Positions 16,629-24,558 of a stretch of 64,000 nt of DNA are shown in pieces. The stretch comes from WJMT01 sp964624145 (GTDB lineage: Bacteria; Acidobacteriota; Aminicenantia; Aminicenantales; Aminicenantaceae). A model generated the notes under the pieces. That model was not told the origin of the DNA, did no database searches, and was given only the letters and a program-made list of their open reading frames with translations. Location: assembly GCA_964624145.1 (NCBI GenBank), contig CAZUXT010000005.1:62001-126000 (forward strand). Reading direction: 5' to 3'. The number at the start of each line of letters is the position of its first letter. The stretch's first letter is position 1. The position numbers and the translations under genes were made by a program.

Positions 16629-17645
16629 ATGACACCTCAAAAATCTTTCAAACAGCCATCCCGGGAAAATCCCTCTTTAAATGACCTCTACTCCCTAATA
16701 AAAATCGAGCTGAAAGAGATAGAAAACAAAATAAAAAATTTCACCTCTTCTCCTAATCCTCTTGTTAAGGAAGTCAGCAACTATCTCTTCAGAAAACCGG
16801 GAAAAAAGATCAGACCGGCTGTTCTGACTCTTTGTTCTAAGTTATTCAAATACCAGGGAAACGAGCATATCCTCATGGGAACCCTTGTGGAAATGATTCA
16901 TACGGCCAGCCTTATTCATGATGATATCATCGATGAATCTGATAAAAGAAGAGGGAAAGATACAGTCCACACCCGGTGGGGGCCTAACATAACAGTCCTT
17001 CTTGGTGATTATATCTACATAAACACCATAGGTTCTTCTCTAAACACAGCGAATCTGGAAATAACAAAAACACTAATTAAGGCCTCTGCTCAAATGATAG
17101 AAGGAGAACTGAATGAATATTATCTCAGTGGAAACCTTGAAATCACTGAAGAGGACTATCTGGATATTCTTAATAAAAAAACAGCTTCTCTTTTTTCAGC
17201 CTGCTGTCAAATCGGCGGAAGACTCGCTGGAGCCCCTGAAAAATTCATCACTATGCTGGGAGAATTCGGCATCAATTTTGGAATGAGTTTTCAGTTGATT
17301 GACGACCTTCTGGATTATACAGGAAACCCAGAATCATTAGGAAAACCAGTCCTGTCAGATCTGAGGGAAGGCCGTATAACTCTGCCTTTAATCTACACAT
17401 TCAGTAATGACGGCCACGAAAACCGGAAAAGCATTTCTGAACTCTTTAATCAAAAAGACTTCAGTAAGTTAGCCCTTAAGAAAATCATAGATATTGTGGA
17501 ATCCAATGGTTCGCTCGATTATACTTTCCAAAAAGCAAATGACTTTTCGACTTCAGCAAGGAATATATTAAACCATTTTCCAGAATCAGCTTTTCGCGAA
17601 AGTCTTGCCCGTATTTCAGATTATATACTTTACAGAAATAAATAG
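16629..17645 (+). CDS. Long-chain trans-polyprenyl diphosphate synthase (IspB-like)
   Basis: A 338-residue all-alpha prenyltransferase that adds isopentenyl diphosphate units to an allylic primer, giving a chain for quinones or carriers. The first Asp-rich motif is LIHDDIIDESDKRRG and the second is QLIDDLLDYTG; GKKIRPAVL near the N-terminus binds diphosphate. Residues just before the first motif (Ala/Ser/Leu) are small, as in long-chain synthases. The start is placed at ATG 16629: a TTG at 16596 is in frame but lies inside the candidate promoter. Chain length is not predictable with certainty. A CYTH protein gene follows after 17 bases. Confidence 0.88.
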   Translation: MTPQKSFKQPSRENPSLNDLYSLIKIELKEIENKIKNFTSSPNPLVKEVSNYLFRKPGKKIRPAVLTLCSKLFKYQGNEHILMGTLVEMIHTASLIHDDIIDESDKRRGKDTVHTRWGPNITVLLGDYIYINTIGSSLNTANLEITKTLIKASAQMIEGELNEYYLSGNLEITEEDYLDILNKKTASLFSACCQIGGRLAGAPEKFITMLGEFGINFGMSFQLIDDLLDYTGNPESLGKPVLSDLREGRITLPLIYTFSNDGHENRKSISELFNQKDFSKLALKKIIDIVESNGSLDYTFQKANDFSTSARNILNHFPESAFRESLARISDYILYRNK

Positions 17646-17662
17646 AATAATTCAGGTGGATG

Positions 17663-18175
17663 ATGCTGGAGATAGAAGTCAAAATCAGAACCCTTGATCT
17701 GAAAAAAACACACGAAAAACTTTTATCTCTGGGTGCCTCATTAATCAAACCCAAACAATTTGAAGAAAACATTCTCTATGATTTTCCTAAAAAAACTCTT
17801 ACAAAGAAAAATCAGGCTTTAAGACTCAGGTTTGTGGGGAAAAGAAATATTCTGACTTATAAGGGAGAACCGCAAAAATCAAGAAAATTCAAGATAAGAA
17901 ATGAATTCGAAACCCAAGTCAAAGATAAGAAGCAAACACAAAAAATACTATCCTCCCTCGGCTTTAAACAGGTTTTCGTTTACCAAAAATACAGAACAGA
18001 ATACAAGACTAAGAATTTAAAAATATGCTTAGACGAGACCAAAGCTGGAAGATTTCTCGAATTTGAAGGGAAGAGAGAAGATATCATTACGTTCACAAAA
18101 AAAATGGGATACTCAAAGGATGCTTTTATAAAGGCTGATTATGTATCTCTTATAAAGGAAATTGAAACAAGATAA
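17663..18175 (+). CDS. CYTH-domain protein (class IV adenylate cyclase / triphosphatase-like)
   Basis: A 170-residue single-domain CYTH protein. The signature EIEVKI at the N-terminus is the ExExK motif that binds triphosphate. Further charged strands are seen in ALRLRFVGKR, LTYKGEPQKSRKFKIRNEFE, YRTEYKTKN and LDETKAGRFLEFEG, which line the tunnel of the fold. Members hydrolyse organic or inorganic triphosphate or cyclise ATP; the exact reaction cannot be read from sequence. ATG 17663 is three bases from AGGTGG, so it is preferred over ATG 17660, which abuts it. It is probably transcribed with the polyprenyl synthase gene. Confidence 0.88.
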   Translation: MLEIEVKIRTLDLKKTHEKLLSLGASLIKPKQFEENILYDFPKKTLTKKNQALRLRFVGKRNILTYKGEPQKSRKFKIRNEFETQVKDKKQTQKILSSLGFKQVFVYQKYRTEYKTKNLKICLDETKAGRFLEFEGKREDIITFTKKMGYSKDAFIKADYVSLIKEIETR

Positions 18176-18181
18176 AGAAAC

Positions 18182-18415
18182 TTAAAGGGATTTACTGTCC
18201 TCGCTTTCCTCCTTTTTTCCCTTCTTCTCCTTTTCTTCCTCATCAATGACCTTAAAATCAATAACTCCTTTTTCAACTTCTTCCTGAGCAATCCGGATAA
18301 GGCTCTTGGATTTTGATTTTATCTTGGGTTTGGCCCCTTTTAAAAGCTGTCTCGCCCTTTTCGACACAAGTAAAATGAACTTATATTTGCTATCCAGGTC
18401 TTTGTAAGATTCCAA
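18182..18415 (-). CDS. rpoZ: RNA polymerase omega subunit
   Basis: A 77-residue protein with the omega core SKYKFILLVSKRARQLLKGA and SLIRIAQEEVEKGVIDF. Omega helps assemble RNA polymerase by clamping the beta-prime subunit. The C-terminal tail is very acidic and lysine-rich (EEKEKKGKKEESEDSK). The start is a TTG, with AGGAG about ten bases upstream on the minus strand; no in-frame ATG is available. It is convergent with the CYTH gene, with six bases between stops. The identification rests on the conserved helix pattern and length and is fairly firm. Confidence 0.85.
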   Translation of the reverse strand: MESYKDLDSKYKFILLVSKRARQLLKGAKPKIKSKSKSLIRIAQEEVEKGVIDFKVIDEEEKEKKGKKEESEDSKSL

Positions 18416-18513
18416 TTATAAAAATCTCCTCTTCAATATATCAGCAAGTAAAATAACAAAAATCTGATTTAAATTCAACATATAATTTAATCTAGCCTTA
18501 AATCAACACCCAG

Positions 18514-18532
18514 CCTGAATGATGAACGAGTC
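18514..18532. repeat. 19-bp repeat, copy 2
   Basis: Identical to 12648-12666, in the gap between rpoZ and tRNA-Lys. See copy 1. Confidence 0.5.
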
Positions 18533-18590
18533 CAGGTCAATCATATTTGACAAAGAAATAGCTCTTAATTAAACTATGCAAGAATTATGT

Positions 18591-18664
18591 GACCCGTTAG
18601 CTCAATTAGGCAGAGCAGCTGACTCTTAATCAGCAGGTTGAAGGTTCAATTCCTTCACGGGTCA
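18591..18664 (+). tRNA. tRNA-Lys (anticodon CTT)
   Basis: Acceptor arms GACCCGT and ACGGGTC pair perfectly, with A as discriminator. The D stem starts GCTC, the anticodon stem is GCTGA/TCAGC around the loop CTCTTAA (anticodon CTT), and the T arm is GAAGG-TTCAATT-CCTTC. CCA is not encoded. A run of seven T follows at once and may terminate transcription. Its 3' end overlaps the stop end of the convergent J-like gene. Confidence 0.95.
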
Positions 18665-19047
18665 CTTTTTTTGGACCTGCCTGAAGAAAGCGTTCCCCTT
18701 ATGTTCTTAAGAACTTTTGTTATTCCTTTGTCTCCGTCTTCAATAAAGAGCTTCTCAGTGGAATTTCGGAAATAAGAATTATGATAGACTTCGGACTTCG
18801 GCTTTGAAATCCTCAGGTCATACTCTCTTCGCTTGTCCGGATCACTTAAGACTTTATAGGCTTCTTTTATTTCCTGAAGCGTCTTTTCTCTTTGATCTTC
18901 ATTAATCAGAGTGTAATGAGCCAGAGAATTTTTTTCATAAGATATCTGAGCTATTTGATAGGCCCTCTCAATATCCTGCTGGGAAGCGCTCCGGCTTACA
19001 TTCATAACCTCATAAAGAGTTATTTCTCCTCTCAAGTTCATATTCAT
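18655..19047 (-). CDS. J-domain-like protein lacking the HPD motif
   Basis: A 130-residue protein whose first 70 residues follow a DnaJ J-domain: LYEVMNVSRSASQQDIERAY (helices I and II) and EIKEAYKVLSDPDKRREYD (helix III). The HPD tripeptide needed to stimulate Hsp70 ATPase is absent; the loop reads LAHYTLINEDQ. It is therefore probably a J-like scaffold rather than a DnaK co-chaperone. The last residues (SDP and the stop) are encoded by the complement of the tRNA-Lys 3' end. It lies four bases after the ParA/MinD-like gene, so the two are an operon and likely work together. Confidence 0.75.
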   Translation of the reverse strand: MNMNLRGEITLYEVMNVSRSASQQDIERAYQIAQISYEKNSLAHYTLINEDQREKTLQEIKEAYKVLSDPDKRREYDLRISKPKSEVYHNSYFRNSTEKLFIEDGDKGITKVLKNIRGTLSSGRSKKSDP

Positions 19048-19051
19048 AACT

Positions 19052-19993
19052 CTATTTTTCAGTTAGTTTGGAAGCGATTGAAAGTATGGCCTTTCCTACA
19101 TCCGAATCCGGATATTTATCCAAAACCGGCGTTAAATTTTTCACGCTTTCATGCACGATCTCGTTGAACGGGACCGCTCCCAGATAGTCTAAATTAATAA
19201 CCAGAATTTTTTGAACAACATTAGAGATGGACTCTCCGAGCACGAAATCTTTCTCGTGCCTTGCTTTGTTGATGATAAGGCCGGGCCTGAATTTTTTGAG
19301 GGCACGGAACAGCAGGTCTGCATAATACTTATCCTGAGAGATGATTTCACTAAGAAAACTATACACCGACCTCGAATTGTCGTTTATCTGTTCCGTCACT
19401 TTTTTAATCAAATCCTGAATCTGGTAATGGTCTATGTATAATTTCAGAAGCCTTATGATACACGACTTTAAAAAATAATAAGCATTCTCGATAGATGTGG
19501 GTTCAGGGTTTACTACCAGTATTCCCGGATTGGAGAGCAGAAAAAAATCAATGGAATTATATGTAGAGCCTGTCCCGATATCAATGATGATGACATCAGA
19601 ATCAAATGTTTTTATATGCCTTAATAATTTTAACTTTTTAAAATAATTCAGATTCGCTGTAAAAAGAAGATGGTCTGAACCCTTGACAAGGCGCAATTTA
19701 TTATACCGAGTAGGAACAGCTACGTCCTTAAGTGTGGGGACTTTTTTTGTTAAAAAATCCCCTATATCCAAATCACTTTTCCTCATTCCAAGGAAAGTAT
19801 GAAGATTGGCACCCCCTAAATCAGCATCAATTAAGGTGACCTCTTTATTTTTTTTTGAAAGACAGAGAGCCAGGTTTGCTGTCACAAAGCTTTTTCCGGT
19901 TCCTCCCTTTCCTCCACCCACTGCCCATATGGTCCTGGTGCGGTTCTGCCGTTCTGAAACGACCGGATTACTTCTTGTTCGCTTCGAATCCAT
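19052..19993 (-). CDS. MinD/ParA-family ATPase (FlhG-like)
   Basis: A 313-residue P-loop ATPase with the deviant Walker A GGGKGGTGKSFVTANLA (signature Lys before the GTGKS), DADLGGANLHTFLG as the A-prime motif and VIIIDIGTG as Walker B. It resembles MinD/FlhG-type proteins that place cellular structures by ATP-driven dimerisation. The long helical insertion after residue 165 and the C-terminal third have no assigned function. No flagellar or division genes are near. The downstream J-like protein is the only clear partner. Upstream, TTGACT with CATATT at 18 bases is a weak promoter candidate. The family is certain, the cargo unknown. Confidence 0.88.
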   Translation of the reverse strand: MDSKRTRSNPVVSERQNRTRTIWAVGGGKGGTGKSFVTANLALCLSKKNKEVTLIDADLGGANLHTFLGMRKSDLDIGDFLTKKVPTLKDVAVPTRYNKLRLVKGSDHLLFTANLNYFKKLKLLRHIKTFDSDVIIIDIGTGSTYNSIDFFLLSNPGILVVNPEPTSIENAYYFLKSCIIRLLKLYIDHYQIQDLIKKVTEQINDNSRSVYSFLSEIISQDKYYADLLFRALKKFRPGLIINKARHEKDFVLGESISNVVQKILVINLDYLGAVPFNEIVHESVKNLTPVLDKYPDSDVGKAILSIASKLTEK

Positions 19994-20086
19994 AGTATAA
20001 ATAATCCAAATTAATCAAAAAAAATATGTTTTAAGTATTTTAACACAGTCAAAACATTTGTAAAACAAAACAAGCAATAATAATTC

Positions 20087-20115
20087 TTTACTGTTTGACT
20101 TCTGATTTCTATAAT
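20087..20115 (+). promoter_or_regulatory. Promoter of rmuC
   Basis: TTTACT (20087-20092), 17 bases, TATAAT (20110-20115). The ATG at 20134 would have a leader of about 12 bases with no Shine-Dalgarno. Confidence 0.6.
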
Positions 20116-20133
20116 AAAAAAAGTGAATCGTCA

Positions 20134-21186
20134 ATGGATTTAAGCATACTCATCACCGCTGGGATTCTCATTACTGTTATTGTTCTGGCCTCTGTTTTGA
20201 TTCTCAAAAGCACATTAAAAGAGACCTCAATTAAAATCGAAGAATTAAAACAGTCTCAATCAGAGAATAAATCCATGTCTCTTATGCAGCAGCAAATAAA
20301 TGACCTTACCAAGAATATCAATCAACAGCTCAACAACATAAGCAGCCAATTCCAGAAAACCACCGGCCATATTGGCAACACATTAGGGGACGTTAAAGAA
20401 AATTTAGGAAGAATGGAAAGTGTCACCACTCAGGTTTTGGAAAAAGCCAAAAACATCTCAAATCTGGAAAACCTTCTCCGGGCTCCTAAATTCAGAGGGG
20501 GCTTGGGAGAATTATTTTTAGGTGACTTATTAGCTCAGATCCTTCCTCCCGCTCACTACAAGCTCCAGCACAAATTCAAAACAGGAGATATGGTGGACGC
20601 CATTGTTAAAATAGGGGAAAACACAGTACCTATTGATTCGAAATTTCCTCTCGAAAACTTCAAAAAATATTTAAACGAAGAAAACGAAAAAGAGAAAAAA
20701 AATCTACGAAAAAAATTTGTTTCAGATGTAAAAAAACATATCGATGTCATCCAGCAGAAGTATATCCTGCCTGATGAAGGAACCTTTGACTTTGCACTCA
20801 TGTATATTCCTGCGGAAAACATATACTATGAGACCATTCTCCGCGAAGAAAATATAGTCACAGACAAGAGTATTTTCTCTTATGCCACCCAAAAAAGAGT
20901 CATCCCTGTTTCCCCGAACTCTTTTTTTGCCTATCTCCAGGTAATTGTATTGGGTCTTAAAGGTCTCCAGATAGAAAAATCCGCCCAATTTATATCTCAG
21001 TCTCTGACAAGGCTTCAAAACGACCTTTGTGTGTTTAAAGAAACCTTTGACCTTGTCGGGACTCATTTAAACAATGCCAGAACAAAATATGATGAGGCAG
21101 AAAAAAAGCTGTCAAAATTTTCAGATAAAATAAAATCACTGGATTCTTATGAAGCAGAACTGCTTGAAGAGAAAAAAAGTGACTGA
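20134..21186 (+). CDS. rmuC: RmuC-family DNA recombination protein
   Basis: A 350-residue protein with an N-terminal membrane anchor (residues 3-25), a coiled coil (about 30-110) and a nuclease-like RmuC domain. Family marks are APKFRGGLGELFLGDLLAQILP, VPIDSKFPLENF and FALMYIPAENIYYE. RmuC limits inversions at short inverted repeats in E. coli, and the fold resembles restriction endonucleases. The listed frame opens at a TTG (20095), but that codon is upstream of the -10 box, so ATG 20134 is used. It is divergent from the ParA-like operon and convergent with the sensor kinase gene. Confidence 0.9.
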   Translation: MDLSILITAGILITVIVLASVLILKSTLKETSIKIEELKQSQSENKSMSLMQQQINDLTKNINQQLNNISSQFQKTTGHIGNTLGDVKENLGRMESVTTQVLEKAKNISNLENLLRAPKFRGGLGELFLGDLLAQILPPAHYKLQHKFKTGDMVDAIVKIGENTVPIDSKFPLENFKKYLNEENEKEKKNLRKKFVSDVKKHIDVIQQKYILPDEGTFDFALMYIPAENIYYETILREENIVTDKSIFSYATQKRVIPVSPNSFFAYLQVIVLGLKGLQIEKSAQFISQSLTRLQNDLCVFKETFDLVGTHLNNARTKYDEAEKKLSKFSDKIKSLDSYEAELLEEKKSD

Positions 21187-21190
21187 GAGT

Positions 21191-23167
21191 CTATAATCTT
21201 GAGGAATATTTCAGTTCCTTAAATGTGATGATGAAGGATGTCTCCTCATTGCTTTCGACCTTCATGTCTCCATGAAGCTGTTCTGTCAGCATTTTAACTA
21301 ACTGCAGCCCAAAGGAACCGGGTTTGTTCATACCAATCTTATTTTTGATACCCACGCCATTATCACTGACAACCAGCTTTAGTCGTGCATCGTCCATTCT
21401 AACCACAGAGATTCTAATTTTTCCCTTTTTTTTATCAGGAAATCCATGCTTTAATGAATTGGATATCAGCTCATTCAATAAAAGCCCTAAAGGAATGGCC
21501 GTATTTATGTCCAGGAAAATTTTTTCAACGTCTTTTTTCAAAATAATCTTCTCAGAATCAATTCCAAAAGATTGAAAAAGATATTGAGCTAAGCTGTCTA
21601 TGTATTTTGAGAAATCGACTTTGGAGAGGTCCTCAGATCCATATAATTTTTCATGCACCATGGCCATGGTCTTTATTCTTCCCCGGCTTTCCCTAAAAAT
21701 CTCAAGAATATTTTCATCCTTGATATTTACAGACTGAAGCGCCAACAAACTTGATATCACCTGCATGTTATTCTTCACCCTATGATGGACCTCACGCAAC
21801 AGGACTTCTTTCTCGCGGAGAGAGTCTTCGATCCTCATCTTATCTTTCTTGCTTTCTGTTATATCCCGAATATAAGAACGGGTCCCGATGACTTGATTTC
21901 TTTCTCTTAACATGACCGCATCCACTTCACAATATAGAGGGGTCCCGTCTTTTTTAATTCCCTTAAATTCATAACTGCTTTTCACTTTTTTGCCACTGAC
22001 CCGGCTTCTATGAAGATGGATAACAGTCTCCCGGTCTTCGGGATGAACCAACGTCAGAATTGTTTTTCCCTCAAGTTCCTCTCTGTTATATCCGAATATC
22101 TCACACAATCTGTCATTAAAATACCTTAAATTTCCCTCTCTATCATCAATGATGATGGCAACTCTTGCTTTTTCAACCAGACTCTTATATCTGGCTTCGG
22201 ATTCTTTGAGCTGCTGCTCCATTTTTCTGTGTTCCGTTATATCATTGATATGGGCAACGCTCTGTACTTCTCCTTTCGGAGTTTTAAGCACATCTGAGAC
22301 AACCTCAACCAGGCGCTTTTCTCCGTCTTTTCTAATGATATAAAACTCATATCTCTGAGGCACATCTTTTCCCCTTTGCCTCCTCCTGTATCTGCCTGTC
22401 ACCAGATCTCTTGATTCCTTGTCAAGGAACTTCCTGAAATCTTCTCCTATGATCTCTTTTCTCTCATAACCTGAAATCTCTACGACTCTCTCATTTACAT
22501 AAGTGAACCTGAATCGATCATCCACAATAAATATGCCCGAAGGTGAGTTATTCACCACCAGACGGAAAAGCTCATTTCTTTCCGAGAGTTCTTCCTCGGA
22601 TTTTTTTCTGCTTATGGCCGTTGCGACCTGCTCCGAAACAAAATTCAGCACATCTTTATCTCTTTCCGTGTATCGAAGTCTTTTCCTGTAACTCTGGACA
22701 GCCAGCACTCCGATGGTTTCTTTTTTTATCTTAAGGGGAACACCCAGCCAGTCCACGGAAGGAGGCCCTACAGAAACAACTTCTCCTTTCTTTTCCAGCT
22801 CTTTAAAAACATGCTCGGACGCAAGGAGAGGCTTTCCTGACTTTAATACATATTCTGTCAATCCTTTCCCCAATTTCTGAGGAGGCGGAGGATCTTCCTC
22901 CTGGTCTACAAAATAAGGATAATCCAGCAATCCAGACTTTTTGTCATAAAGAGCAAGATAGAAATTATCCTTAGCTGGCATTAATTTCTGTATGATTGCA
23001 TGGATTTTCCTGTAAAGCTCATCAAGGCTTTTTACTGAATGCGCTGCCTCTGAAATTTTATATATCGAATCTTGTATCTTCTTTAACTGTTCCAAATCAG
23101 AGACTTTTCTCCTTAATTTTTTAAGATCTCCGGAAAGCTGCTTTTTTGCTTCTTTTTCTCTCTTCAC
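21191..23167 (-). CDS. GAF-PAS-PAS sensor histidine kinase (HisKA_2 type)
   Basis: A 658-residue soluble sensor kinase. Order: coiled coil (1-45), GAF (about 50-190, ending GVLAVQSYRKRLRYTERD), PAS (about 205-320), PAS (about 325-440), HisKA_2 with the phospho-acceptor His in LREVHHRVKNNMQVISSLL, and a HATPase domain (NELISNSLKHGF as N box, VVSDNGVGI as G1, GSFGLQLVKML as G2). No membrane segment is seen, so it senses an internal signal. It starts with GTG at 23167, with AAGGAAA seven bases upstream. No response regulator is adjacent, so its partner lies elsewhere. Domain calls are firm; the signal is unknown. Confidence 0.93.
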   Translation of the reverse strand: MKREKEAKKQLSGDLKKLRRKVSDLEQLKKIQDSIYKISEAAHSVKSLDELYRKIHAIIQKLMPAKDNFYLALYDKKSGLLDYPYFVDQEEDPPPPQKLGKGLTEYVLKSGKPLLASEHVFKELEKKGEVVSVGPPSVDWLGVPLKIKKETIGVLAVQSYRKRLRYTERDKDVLNFVSEQVATAISRKKSEEELSERNELFRLVVNNSPSGIFIVDDRFRFTYVNERVVEISGYERKEIIGEDFRKFLDKESRDLVTGRYRRRQRGKDVPQRYEFYIIRKDGEKRLVEVVSDVLKTPKGEVQSVAHINDITEHRKMEQQLKESEARYKSLVEKARVAIIIDDREGNLRYFNDRLCEIFGYNREELEGKTILTLVHPEDRETVIHLHRSRVSGKKVKSSYEFKGIKKDGTPLYCEVDAVMLRERNQVIGTRSYIRDITESKKDKMRIEDSLREKEVLLREVHHRVKNNMQVISSLLALQSVNIKDENILEIFRESRGRIKTMAMVHEKLYGSEDLSKVDFSKYIDSLAQYLFQSFGIDSEKIILKKDVEKIFLDINTAIPLGLLLNELISNSLKHGFPDKKKGKIRISVVRMDDARLKLVVSDNGVGIKNKIGMNKPGSFGLQLVKMLTEQLHGDMKVESNEETSFIITFKELKYSSRL

Positions 23168-23241
23168 TTGTTTCCTTTTTTTATCTATATTTACTCAGCC
23201 TGTACTCTCTATAAAAGCCATGCTGTGCTTATTTTTTTCTT

Positions 23242-23445
23242 CTATTCTGATTCCTCAAAAGAGGATAACTGCAGTTCTAATTTAGTCACCATCTCTCTTA
23301 ATAATTCAATAATCTCCTCAAGGTCTTCAGGAGAAAAAATATCCCAGTCTTCAAGAGTGCATTCATCCCTGCCTCTTTCCAGGCTATCTATGGCATCATC
23401 GAGGCTCTCAATAAGCTTTTCACAGGTTTCTTCTTTTGTAGTCAT
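23242..23445 (-). CDS. Small acidic helical protein
   Basis: A 67-residue, strongly acidic protein with two predicted helices (CEKLIESLDDAIDSLERG and PEDLEEIIELLREMVTKLE). The start is ATG 23445, with AAGGAG just upstream; the longer upstream frame covers the promoter region. An imperfectly spaced inverted repeat, CCTGGA (23468-23473) and TCCAGG (23485-23490), lies upstream. It is upstream of the sensor kinase gene on the same strand with a 74-base gap. No family is recognised; a helical adaptor or inhibitor is only a guess. Confidence 0.55.
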   Translation of the reverse strand: MTTKEETCEKLIESLDDAIDSLERGRDECTLEDWDIFSPEDLEEIIELLREMVTKLELQLSSFEESE

Positions 23446-23560
23446 TTCATTTCTCCTTTTCAATGAACCTGGACTTGTATATAATCCAGGTGAATTGTGT
23501 TTCTGTCTATATATCACATGAAGAAATTTATTGTCAAAGGGAAGTCTTCTTTTTTTTTCA

Positions 23561-23589
23561 TTGACCTCTTAACTGATATGTGATATATT
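23561..23589 (+). promoter_or_regulatory. Promoter of the glycyl-radical operon
   Basis: TTGACC (23561-23566), 17 bases, TATATT (23584-23589). Transcription from about 23596 gives a leader of 60 bases to the ATG at 23655 and excludes the upstream GTG at 23580 as start. Confidence 0.65.
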
Positions 23590-23654
23590 ACATAACAGAT
23601 GAGGTAGTTGGGTTACTCATACGAGAGCGTTTAGGTAAAGTAACGGTGGCTCCA

Positions 23655-24557
23655 ATGACCAAAGGACTTATTTTCGATATCAAAAAATACGCCATCCATG
23701 ACGGGCCGGGCATACGCACAACTGTTTTTCTTAAAGGATGTCCTTTGCGTTGCTGGTGGTGCCATAATCCGGAAGGACAATCTCCACAAAAAGAACTGTT
23801 CTATAATGCTGAAAAATGCCTTGCCGGTTGTACAGACTGCATCGCCGCATGCCCGAATCAAGCCATAACCAGAGACAGCATAGGGATTTCCATAGACAAA
23901 AGCAAATGCCAGATGAAGGAAGATTGTGCCGGGGCCTGCCCAACCGGAGCTTTAAAAGTCATAGGACAGGAGATAGGCACCGACGAATTAATGAAAGAAA
24001 TCGAAAAAGACAGAATATTCTATCAAAATTCAAGCGGGGGTGTTACGTTTTCCGGTGGAGAACCTCTCATGCAAATCAAATTTCTGGACGCCGTGCTTGA
24101 GAAATGCAAAAGTCAGTACCTGCACACAGTTGTTGATACATGCGGATACGCACCCTTTAAGGATTTTGAGAAAATAATGGATAAAGTCGATCTTTTTCTG
24201 TATGACCTGAAAATGATGGATGAAGAAGATCATCTGAAATCTACAGGAATGGGCAACCAACTCATCCTTGACAATTTAATAAAACTGGGGAAATCAGGCA
24301 AAGAAATCCATATTAGGATTCCCTTGATCCCTGATGTCAATGATTCCCGGGAAAACGCACAAAAAACAGCTCAATTCATCCGAACCATTCCGGGAATAAA
24401 CAGGATCAACCTCCTCCCCTATCACAGGGCAGGAACTCAAAAATACATCAACTTAAAAAGAACACCCAAAAACATGGGTCTTCTTTCAGAGGATAAAATA
24501 AAGGAACTACAGAAAATATATGAAACATACGACTTTTCTGTAAAAATCGGGGGATAA
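23655..24557 (+). CDS. Glycyl-radical enzyme activating protein (radical SAM)
   Basis: A 300-residue radical-SAM activase that uses S-adenosylmethionine to place the glycyl radical on its partner enzyme. The motif CPLRCWWC binds the SAM [4Fe-4S] cluster, and DGPGIRTTVFLKGC precedes it as in PFL activases. Two extra ferredoxin-type clusters are seen in CLAGCTDCIAACP and CQMKEDCAGACP, typical of activases of the dehydratase/lyase subgroup. TFSGGEPLMQ binds SAM. GGTGG five bases before ATG 23655 sets the start. The enzyme gene follows after one base, so the pair is an operon and the substrate of this activase is almost certainly the next protein. Confidence 0.95.
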   Translation: MTKGLIFDIKKYAIHDGPGIRTTVFLKGCPLRCWWCHNPEGQSPQKELFYNAEKCLAGCTDCIAACPNQAITRDSIGISIDKSKCQMKEDCAGACPTGALKVIGQEIGTDELMKEIEKDRIFYQNSSGGVTFSGGEPLMQIKFLDAVLEKCKSQYLHTVVDTCGYAPFKDFEKIMDKVDLFLYDLKMMDEEDHLKSTGMGNQLILDNLIKLGKSGKEIHIRIPLIPDVNDSRENAQKTAQFIRTIPGINRINLLPYHRAGTQKYINLKRTPKNMGLLSEDKIKELQKIYETYDFSVKIGG

Positions 24558-24558
24558 A

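Noticed and set aside
23468..23490. CCTGGA/TCCAGG inverted repeat as terminator
   Set aside because: No T run follows on either strand and it lies upstream of a start; at most a weak operator for the small acidic gene.
23580..23657. GTG start at 23580 for the glycyl-radical activase
   Set aside because: It lies upstream of the predicted transcription start and the added residues do not fit the family; ATG 23655 has GGTGG at good distance.
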